NCBI RefSeq assembly: GCF_030247185.1 | Contig: NC_080571.1 | Location: forward strand, 1,666,001 to 1,730,000 | Reading direction: 5' to 3' | Source: Malaya genurostris | Lineage: Eukaryota > Arthropoda > Insecta > Diptera > Culicidae | Length of the DNA: 64,000 nt | In this document: positions 55,178 through 64,000 of the stretch, piece by piece | How positions within the stretch are numbered: the first letter of the stretch is position 1 | How the letters are laid out: every line of letters starts with the position of its first letter | Translations under genes and position numbers: made by a program | Notes under the pieces: generated by a model | What the model was told of the DNA's origin: nothing | Seen by the model: only the letters and a program-made list of their open reading frames with translations | Databases searched by the model: none

Positions 55178-56398
55178 GTCCTGATCAAAATAGTATAATA
55201 AAATGAACGAATAATGATAGTCATTATTGACACTGTTGTTCAATTATTGCTAAAATTTTAGCAAAAATTAGCACGAATTTGTGCTAAACCTTTAAAACGG
55301 CTAGTGAAACAACATAAATTTATGTTAAATTTTGATTTGCATTAATGTGAAAACGTCCAATTGAACAAAACTAACAGCGTAATAAATATACAGCTTCTTT
55401 CTGAGTGTATTACGTGAAACAAAGTCTAGGTGTTACATAGACGAAATGTGTTTGTTTGGCCATCAACTAACAAGATATGCAAACTCGAAGGTTTTGTAAA
55501 TCAATTTTGTAGGTTTCGTTTCTTTTTGTACCCCAAAAAAAGCCCTTATTACCCTGTAACTTCGGTACTGAAATTCTGTTTTTTTCTTTCATGAGAACCC
55601 AAACCTAAGGTTGTGAAAGTTGACTCAGCTAAAAAAAAGTCGACCGGAAGTCGATTCTGGATAAAACAGGTTGTGGACATGCTACTCAGATGGGATTAAA
55701 AAACAAAAAAATCTCCATTACTCCTGTCAAATCGGAATCTCAATCCTCGTGATCAGACTTCATGAGCCAGTCTATCTGGGAAAAACACAAGTTTTGCAAT
55801 TGGAATTTTCACACGAAAAACAGACTAAACATTACTTCAGCTAATTTTCGAAATATGTTGATGGTAGCGAAAATTAATAAATAACTTGTTAGAAAACTAT
55901 TAACCTAAAAATGCGATTGCGATGTCAGTTCGGTTATGTCTCTGACATTACTGTTTCGCCTTTTCTCTTTGGACACAGGGCTTCGATTTTGTTTTCTATA
56001 AAAGGATACATGTGGAACTAGCTGTGTCATTGTACTTAAACAAAAAGTTCAGATATAAGGCACTGATTTGGCTTCAGCAGCTTACGAAGCTCATGAATAG
56101 CATTCTAAGCAGCCCGTTTTTCGAGTAATTCTCTATGTAGTAATATGTAATGTGAGTAATTTATAAGCAGCAAGAAAATTGTTTTGTACTTTCAAGTCCT
56201 TAAAAGTTTCACGTATACTTTAAAGTAGCATGAAAGTGAATGTTTTCAGTAATTGTTGAACTTTTGGTTGCATGGCTATTATTCGCTTCTCTAGTATATT
56301 CTTTATGTACCTTCAACCTATTCATTCTATTTACAACAGTGTAAAAACCATCATATTCTTCTGCATAAGGAAAGTGTTATTGGACAATGACCTAACTG
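55178..56398. other. Unrecognised non-coding stretch
   Basis: There is no gene or repeat array. A/T-rich words with TTTAGCAAAAATTAGC near 55255 are locally self-similar only. Confidence 0.4.
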
Positions 56399-57075
56399 CA
56401 CTGCCTATACTCGCATATCAGTCCCATATGGGTTCTGACCACTTTTGAGTTAGCCGGGCCAACGACAACGTCTATTTTTACGTTACTTTCAGAAATTACA
56501 AAAATAATTCGGGGTTAGTTCAGTGAAATTTGAAAAAAAAATCGTCGGGTTTGTCCCATATAGAAAGTACTCGCATATGTGTCCCACGTATCAAAAATGG
56601 CCACTGTACCAATATTTAGCGCTGGCAATGCATGCAAAAATTCTCCTATGAAGCAACAACTTTATGGCAAGATTCAGCTCTTTTGCCATAACTTTGACCA
56701 TATTTCAAATTGAAATTATCTCGGACGTGCTGTGCTGAACGAGAGATTTCAAAATATTCAATGAAACCTACAAAGTCACTGTTTGAGCTGGCTTCCGTGA
56801 ATGAGTCTCAACCATACAATTGAATTGCACCAAGTCCTGACATGATATCACAAACTGAATTATATCGAACGATTAAACGTTTCTCATGAATGAAAAATCA
56901 AACATGAAATTTTGCCACGTGCAAGAGAAGCATAGCATGCTAAGATGAGACCGGTATGCGAATATCTTTTCGCTCGTTAACAAAAGTACTCGCATATGGG
57001 TCCTATCTTGTTGCATAACAGATTTTATATAAACGAATGACGTAAAATGCAATATTTCAATCCAGATGGAAAATT
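56399..57075 (+). repeat. Dispersed repeat, copy 2 (uninterrupted)
   Basis: Matches 17350-17653 plus 19158-19590 in order, with about 80-85 % identity by eye. It shows the state without the LINE. It is followed at 57130-57243 by a block shared with 14535-14645. Confidence 0.8.
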
Positions 57076-57243
57076 GTGAATTGTGGTAAAATCGGATACA
57101 ATATTTTTGCTTGTACAATACTGATGTTACAACAATGCGAAAAACTCGAAGCGAACGCTCTTATATTCATATTACCCTTAAGGCAAATCTTACGAACAAA
57201 GACAACAGATCTCACTCTAACTAACGGTTTTTGTATATAAGAT

Positions 57244-59308
57244 GATTTCTTTTTCCATTCACAATTTTTTTCTCATTTCTATTCAGTTTTAAATTTTCAA
57301 TCAAATTCTTAATTTAAGTGATAGTTGTACTGCTTTTTCCACATAAACGTAAACTCCTCATCGGTAGAAACCTTTCCCGGGTGGTATTGTATGTCTTCTC
57401 ATACACACTCCCACTCACACTCGCAGGCAAAACAACGCTCGTTCAATGTTTGCTATCTAATGACTTAATTTCATCCCGCACCCTATTTTGAGGTTATGTA
57501 AATTCAATTATCGGTTTACCCATTTATGGTGTGTGCAGTGCCGACCGTACCGCGGCGACATCTGCCACCACAACGCCCGGTGTGGCTGAGGGGTCGCCAT
57601 GGCTACCACTTCGGCGTTGCATGCTGGGATCCATCATGCCACGATGCGGTGCCAAAAATAATGTTCGGTTTAGTAAAAAAAAACATGAAGCAACCCAATT
57701 TGACGGCGATGCTAAACTGTTTGTCAAACACAGTCACGTTGCGTGCAGTTTTCACACGTCGCGTTGGCAGACCTTTTTACGCAAAATTTCGCCGATTTAG
57801 ACACCGTATCACGTATCTATAAAGACTTTGTTTGTGCGTTGCCGCCGCTAGCTCTCGGATGGATATGCGAGCGCGGGAATCAGCATTGATGGTGACGATA
57901 TGATTTTATGTTGTCTGTGCTATTCTCTCGGTGGTTGTTTGGCCCGATTCGAACCAGTCGGAGACGTGGCAGCGTGGAGCGTCCCCGGTGGAGGAACACG
58001 CAGTAATAAAGGTCACCCGGCGCCCGTGTTCCTGCAGTAGTTCAGGCATTCATTTTTGCGAGCGCAGTTCACTTTTTTTTATGAGTTGAATGTTATAGTT
58101 TTTATTGTTATTTGACCGAGGCGCGATATGAACTCGGGGAATTGCTAGTGTTCTGATCGACAGCATAAATATCGGTGGCGGAAATGTTTCTAAATGTGTC
58201 CGTTTTCTGCAAAACTTCAGGTGGGTCTTGAATGGTCTTTCGCGGTGCTTATTTTTTCCGTTCCGTTTAGTTTAATCTTTTTAATTGAATTGTGTTGTGA
58301 TGTCTGAATACCTCGCGATAGCTGCTAACTGGTTATACTTAGCATTTAGCTTAGAAACGTAGTGAAGAACGACGGTTGAGCTAGCCCCTGGTAAACATCT
58401 CTCATTCCGATAATAGCTTTTTAGTGCAATTATCGCGAAACTTGTGTAAATTTGCTCAATCCACTCAACGATGAATCCAAAGCCAATCCTTCAATGCATT
58501 CATGTAGAAAAAAAAACTTTTTATCTCTTCTTTATCATTTTATCTTGAAGAACTAATAAAATCAATTTCTGATGTTACAAACGACTCAGTACGGATTTAC
58601 TTCGTCTGAAAGACGAATCAATAAAAGAAAGTTGTCTTTATGTTGTTTTGAAAATATCATATTTCCCCAATACATAATTAGTTGGACCTGGCGCTTATGA
58701 ACACCCAAACTTCGAGTCGGATATACACGCAAACAAAATTAGAACAAACAAGCGAATCGGCCCATCGTTAGCCACTCGATCAAACAAACTGTTACTTGAA
58801 TAACACTTTACTTTCTTAGTTGAATTGATACCGGATACGATAGTGGACAATGGCAATTTCCAATGTCGACTCATTCAAACTAAGTAAGCGAACACTCAGA
58901 ACTCAGGACAATCGTTACTTGATTGTTGGCATCGTTTCCATCGTGGTTGGCCATGATTAATCGAGACGCATCTATCGATTCCATTCAATTGTGGTAAGGC
59001 CTTGGAACGTAGTGTGCTGTGAGATTATCTTATGTGATTTCCCCTGTTTATTCCGGATCGCTTGATTGCTTTGAGCGAAACTTTGTATTGTGTTTGGGAG
59101 TTTGGCCCATAAATGCTATTCGGCAAGTGGTTTTAGTAAGCGAATCCTTGAAAGTTCACCGAACACCGACATCAATTCGAAAGAGACAACCTTTTCAGTG
59201 TAGTAAAAAATACTGTTACGATTGGTTATTGCAGTTAAATGACGTCAAATTTGTACTGTGTTGTTTTTTTTTTCGGATTAAATCGCATTTCAAAACAAAA
59301 AGGCTCTT
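57244..59308. other. Non-coding stretch with a CpG-richer island (57.5-58.1 kb)
   Basis: The island has clear CpG enrichment (GTACCGCGGCGACATC, CGCCCGGTGTGG, CCCGGCGCCCGTG) and no transposon signature. Short frames cross it on both strands without a domain. It could be a promoter or an untranslated exon of a host gene; the rest is AT-rich and unrecognised. Confidence 0.35.
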
Positions 59309-60178
59309 ACGAGGTCTATTCAAAAAGTTCCCGGAATTTTTTAATTGCGCGCGTCTGGAGAGTCCGGTGGTCAAAATTTTTTTTTTATTGTGTTGGTACA
59401 TATGTCCCTAATGTATGGTGAAATTTTTAGCTGTATTCATTGTTTACATTCTGTCTTGTAGCGACTGGTGTAGACGTGTTTTTTTGAGCTCGGCGATTTT
59501 TGTCTTGGTGACGTTGGGTGCTTCCACGTGGACGATTGTGCTTTTGTTTCGACATCATAACCGTACACCCATGTTTCATCACCAGTTATGACCCTTTCAA
59601 GTAAATTTGGATCGTCGTTGACGTCGTTTAACAGCTCCTGAGCGATGGTAATGCGTTTGTTTTTTTTTTATCAAAATTCAGCAGTTTTGGAACGAATTTT
59701 GCTGCCACTCGTTTCATGCCCAAAACATTTGAAAAAATATGATGGCATGAGCCAACTGATATGCCAACTTCATCAGCAACTTCTCTAATAGTGATTCGGC
59801 GATCATCCATAATCATTTTTTCCACTTTTCCCACATTTTCATCGATTATTGACGTGCTGGGTCGACCGGAGCGTTCGTCGTCTTCAACGTCTTCGCGGCC
59901 ATCTTGGAAACGCTTATACCACTCGTAAACACTTGTTTTTTTCATAGCAGACTCACCGTAGGCTCTCTGTAACATTTCGCACACTTGGTTACACTATTTC
60001 ATTTTTCACGCAAAATTTAATACAAATTCTTTGACTCTTCAATTCTTCCATTGTTTAAATTAACAAAAATCGCCGAGCTCAAAAAAACACATCTACACCA
60101 GCCGCTACAAGACAGAATGTAAACAATAAATACAGCTAAAAATTTCACCATACATTAGGGACATATGTACCAACACAC
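59309..60178 (-). mobile_element. mariner relic with long inverted arms
   Basis: The left outer end GAGGTCTATTCAAAAAGTTC with a following GAATTTTTTAATTGCG is a mariner-type end. Arms at about 59388-59503 and 60063-60178 are nearly perfect inverses over about 116 bp (TTGGTACATATGTCCCTAAT, CATTGTTTACATTCTGTCTT, GAGCTCGGCGATTTTTGT). The right arm stops abruptly at 60178, so the outer part of the right end was lost. A piece of transposase lies between the arms. Confidence 0.8.
59628..59984 (-). pseudogene. mariner transposase, N-terminal part only
   Basis: The frame (118 residues) begins MCEMLQRAYGESAMKKTSVY and has two helix-turn-helix regions (KKTSVYEWYKRFQDG; TIREVADEVGISVGSCHHIF) with the DDERSGRPSTS linker, typical for mariner. 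After KFVPKLLNF the frame is lost in a T-run near 59660-59670. Further on, in another frame, the site GDETW-V-GYD (about 59540-59580) can be read and then the coding sequence stops. The second and third catalytic Asp are absent, so the copy is dead. Confidence 0.87.
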
Positions 60179-61019
60179 AATATTCCCTACCTGAGATCCT
60201 ACGACCACTTCTAAGAAACGAGAAGTATCTGTGCTTGTTATGGTATATTGTTTCACGTAAGGAACACTTACTATATCCTGGGAACTCCCTTCCCCATTTA
60301 TTAGGGACATTTGATGTATGTTTACCTTGAAAATATTCCTTGAACCTCTTATCTGAATTCGTCAATAAGTCGTTTTCTACTAGAAACACTTGACATTCCC
60401 TTCCCCACAAAAAACTACATAAACATTTTTTTAAGTACAAGCAGTATCTTTACCAAGTTGGATGGAAATCTGTTGGGTTGTTCCAGTTGTATGCTGGAAC
60501 ACGTATGCGTTTATTTGTTGACCAAGAAAAAGCCTTTTACACAAATGTATCATATCACAATATTTATTACAATTTTGAATACTAATAAGAAACTGGGATG
60601 TTGTACAAATTTTTCTATAAAGAATCGATCAGGGTTTACACCTCATATGGTTTTGTTGAACGCAAGGTAGTCTGTGTTCGACCATTCTGTCGAAAACAAA
60701 CAGGCGGCTCCACACTCCTGAGAAATATGGCTCCGCCTGGTATTTCACTCCTTTGGCAATCTGTATTGGGAACCATGCGTTTCCTTATAAATTAAGTATG
60801 CAGTGAATGTATTTTTTAGATCCGAAATTCATTACATCATGCATCATCCCGATATTTGGATGTATCTATAAAAATATCCTTTAGTCCCTGGAATCAAAAT
60901 ATGTTTAAATATCCCTCTTTTTTAATCTTTGTTACAATAAATGAATAAAATAACAAGATCTACAAATTGAAACAAAGAAAATTGCCTGTATTTCAGTTAT
61001 TTATTATTGAATTCAAGAT
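60179..61019. other. Unrecognised non-coding stretch
   Basis: This has no supported gene. The words TTAGGGACATATG (60156-60168) and TTAGGGACATTTG (60301-60313) recur, and CCCTTCCCCA occurs twice (60286-60295 and about 60400-60410), hinting at a further old repeat that starts where the mariner arm ends. Confidence 0.35.
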
Positions 61020-61075
61020 TTTGTTATGTAAATGTAGCGTCTTCTTCATACTTTTAAGAAAAAATACGGATAAAA

Positions 61076-62084
61076 TTATTCGTCACAGTTTCGAAGGAAT
61101 TCTCGAATTTTTCCTGTAACACGGCTCATTAGGCGGCGCACACCTTCTTCGTCCATCGTTTTAGCTATCTTATTCCACCAGGTCGTCATCTGATTGATGT
61201 CTTCGACAACCTTTCCCTTTGCCTTGAGTCTCTTCTTCACGATTGCCCAGTATTTCTCAATAGGGCGGAACTGGGGGCAGTTAAGTGGGTTAAGGATTTT
61301 CGTAACAAACTGGACCCCTTTCTCTGCATACCATTCTTGAACGACTTTGCTGTAATGACAGCTTGCCAAATCTGGCCAAAACATTACGGGATGGTCGTGG
61401 GATCGATTGAACGGCAAAATTCGTTTTTGGAGACACTCTTTTTGGTATAGTTCCGATGTCATTGTCTTATTTGTAACGAAAACTTTCGGTTTTTTGCCAC
61501 AGCTACAAATGACCTGCCAAATCATAAATTTTCTTACAAATTTGTCGGCAAACATAAATTTAAATTTGGCTGGAACATCCCCCCGAGCCGTTGCCAAGTA
61601 AAATGTTTGACCTGGGGTTTGCCCGAAGTCAGCCTTGACATAGGTTTCATCGTCCATCAGAAGACACCCGTCGAACTTGGTCAGAACCTGGTCATATAGT
61701 ACCCGAGCACGAATTTTGACCACACTATTCTATTTTATGGTTCGATTTGGCTGTTTGCTAGCTCGATACGACTTGATTCCTTCCCGAAATCGAGTTCTCC
61801 TCGCGGTACTAGGGCAGCACCGAATTTTCTGGCCAAATCACGGTCCAACAGATTAGGATTCCTCTAAATCGTCTTCAAAATCTTACCACGGAGTTTCCGG
61901 TCGACAGTTCCACTCCGACGATTGGCTTGAGGCTTCCGAATCGTCGTCAATGTTTCCTTATACCGTTTGATAACGCGTCATATGGTATTTCTGGGCAATT
62001 TCAGCTGTTTAGCTAGCCTAGATGCAGACCACAATGGATTTTCCAAATAACTGTGCACAATTTTTCCCTTCTTTCGGCTTCCAT
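61076..62084 (-). pseudogene. D,D37E transposase (copy 4), catalytic half intact
   Basis: The open part (61723-61076, 215 residues) has all three catalytic positions: LLMDDETYVKADF, MFWPDLASCHYSK and CPQFRPIEKYWAIVK, with 37 residues between the second Asp and the Glu. The WQVICSCGKKPKVF segment and a C-terminal LMSRVTGKIREFLRN tail are present. The DNA-binding half (about 62084-61730) is still legible on the minus strand (EKIVHSYLENPLWSASRLAKQLKLPRN; RVIKRYKETL; RDLARKFG) but has stop codons and at least one shift. No inverted ends are convincing. It differs strongly from copies 1-3. Confidence 0.9.
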
Positions 62085-64000
62085 GTTGATTGTTTACAAA
62101 GTAAAGTCGATTTGCGGAATGTCAAAAATCATACGTGAAGCTGACAAAATTCCCGACACGACACGACAGAATATGAGCAAAAGTTAGTTCCTATTCTAAA
62201 TGAAGCAAGCTTTACAAAGTTAAAATAAAGTGGTAATTCAAGATCCTATCAAGCACAGTCAGAGCATTGACCAAGTCCTTTTCACAGGGTAGTCTTTGAA
62301 GTTGGTTTTTCATCACATCCAGAGTAGCTCAATTTGTAGAACGATGTTCCTGGATTGGTCAAGGTCGTGAATTACGAACTTTCTCAGCGAATTTGTTTCA
62401 CCCGTTTTCAATATTTTCATGTTATCAGACATTGTTCCAGTCTTTCTTTTTGTTGGGTGATGCTAGAAAAGTTAAATATTGGGCAGCCAAACGAAAAATT
62501 TTCAAAACAGCGTAAAAGATTATCTAAAAGTTTTGTCTAAAATGGGTGAAGATGTCAAAGATTTCTATAATACTACATTTGAAAAATAATCTGAAAAATA
62601 GCTTTCAGTCAGTCAGTCAGTGAATAGTTAATCTCTTAATCTTTTAAAGTTCACTGTCCATTAAAAATTACCTTTAATCACTGATCTAGACAAACTGATG
62701 CGAATGATACTTGGTATCCGAACCTCGATTGAAGAGTCAGTTTCCCCATCATTGTAGGAATTTTCTATACGACAAAAGCATAAACAAGATGTATCAACAA
62801 TGTCTAAGCCAGTGTTCGATAAAAACGACAGCAAAACAAACAAAAACTATAATGAAGTTAAATTTCATGTACTTGTAGAGCTCTAGTTTCAGTGCACTGA
62901 AAGTAAAAGCGCTTACGAATTCCTTACGGATATATATATATTCTTCTGCACGGATCAATAGTTTTACAATGGACCAAAAATGGTTGATCATCTTTCGAGG
63001 GAGATTGTTTCGTGCACAGGTTTTCTACTCGCGGCTATTGGCTGCCCAGAGTTTAATTCACTAAAAGTGCATCTTCCTCGTTCTTCAAGTAACCGAGTAA
63101 TAGTAGATTAAATTAATACTTGATATTGCATATGATACAACAGACGTATCGCATCTTAGAGTGAATCCAAAATGAGGGTGGCCAGTAATATTTTCCTTCC
63201 ACGAACAATCGAAAATACTTAGCTTTTAAAATATTTCACATTGATCGGTGGTATTATCTTGCACATAACCAGAAAATTTTGTTTTTGTAAGAGAGATGGT
63301 GGATGTTCTTCATGTTTTTACAAATGAAAGAACTACCATCAACGTGAAATCAGTGAAAATAGAGATAGAAATACATCTTGTTATCAACACGACTTCCAAG
63401 TGCGAAAATTGTACCAAATGCAATTCTGAACTCACTGCGGAGAAGAAATTCCACACAGGATGGTGTGAAAATTGAGTTAATGGCGAGCGGAAAGCACGGC
63501 AGGGCGCCAACTCGATTGCGATTTGGCCGCTACGATCAACAGCGAAATCTACATTAGTAGGGTATCGGTACCTTGCTTGGACATAGTAATTATTATCTTG
63601 CATCAAAAGCTGATTCATTCAATAAATAAACTAGTTTTCGAACTGTTAATTTTTTTCAATTGTTGATGTTTCCATTGTAGAAACTCAGTTGAATACAGAA
63701 TCAATCACTCTACACAAACAAAAAGTGGAAGTCTGCCACCACAAAAAGGAGACTCTTCTATCGTACGCAATGTGCAGGCACAGGGTTTGGAATTCTTAAT
63801 AACTTGGCACAAGTGCAAGCGCTCGATGGCAGGGATTCTCTTTCTCTTCCTATCTGTGCTATTTCAATTGTGGAGTGGCAAAAAGTTCATGCATGCCAAC
63901 GAGTGGTTTGTTGCTATGTGATCCCGCTCGTTTTCCGATTTTTTTATCCTCAGTCAAACTACGGTTCAGAAAAAATGGGTTCGTTTCACGAAGTTAGTAA
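62085..64000. other. Unrecognised non-coding stretch to the window end
   Basis: There is no gene, array or transposon end that I can support. A short CAGT tract lies at 62606-62621. Frames of 60-100 codons on both strands carry no domain. Confidence 0.4.

Noticed and set aside
1..64000. CRISPR arrays, bacterial operons, Shine-Dalgarno sites, rRNA genes
   Set aside because: Nothing in the window supports them; the content is eukaryotic and the minisatellites are direct tandem units without unique spacers.

Overview
The window looks like nuclear DNA from a culicine mosquito (Aedes-like in style). It is AT-rich, has no operons and no recognisable intact host gene, and is packed with transposable elements. 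The organism call is an inference from repeat content: several IS630/Tc1/mariner transposases with the D,D37E spacing known from mosquitoes, a Feilai-style tRNA-derived SINE, a Jockey-clade LINE, and very abundant 'CCTTTCTC...GAGAAAGG' interspersed repeats. No species can be fixed from sequence alone.

Layout. 0-5 kb: a nearly full-length Jockey-clade LINE (290-4954) with an intact ORF1, a four-times broken ORF2, a poly-A tail and a 15-16 bp target-site duplication (TSD). 5-14 kb: mostly unrecognised non-coding DNA with minisatellites, a cluster of ATGCGA hexamers near 9 kb and a CpG-richer island at 11.9-13.7 kb. 14-17.3 kb: a repeat family carrying a hammerhead-ribozyme-like core, two of its copies forming a ~200-bp-arm palindrome, then a hAT-like MITE with a tRNA-derived SINE inserted in its end. 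17.3-21.4 kb: a dispersed repeat split by a 5'-truncated LINE, a degraded Jockey copy, a Feilai-like SINE with an 11-bp TSD, and a (TTTA)n tract. 22-23.3 kb: a mariner with both inverted ends and a twice-frameshifted D,D34D transposase. 24.6-32 kb: a terminal-inverted-repeat element, one D,D37E element on the minus strand, and a second D,D37E element interrupted by a nested insertion. 35-47 kb: LINE fragments, a third D,D37E element cut by a Harbinger-like MITE, and a block of 168-bp and 236-bp repeats that includes a 1,021-bp tandem duplication. 47-54.5 kb: two copies of a repeat with TTTCGGCGAAATG minisatellite arms, one carrying a D,D37D mariner-like element, followed by a ~120-bp satellite array. 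55-64 kb: a second SINE copy between 41-bp direct repeats, a second copy of the 17-kb dispersed repeat, a mariner relic with ~116-bp inverted arms, and a fourth D,D37E transposase.

The genes do not form a pathway. What they show is a history of insertion: precise TSDs (GTAC, TAA, TA, 8 bp, 11 bp, 13 bp, 15-16 bp) let the order of nested insertions be read directly. The most unusual signals are the hammerhead-like core at the ends of an inverted repeat family, the 1,021-bp tandem duplication, the SINE-in-hAT insertion that preserves an older TSD, and the minisatellite-armed foldback-like element.
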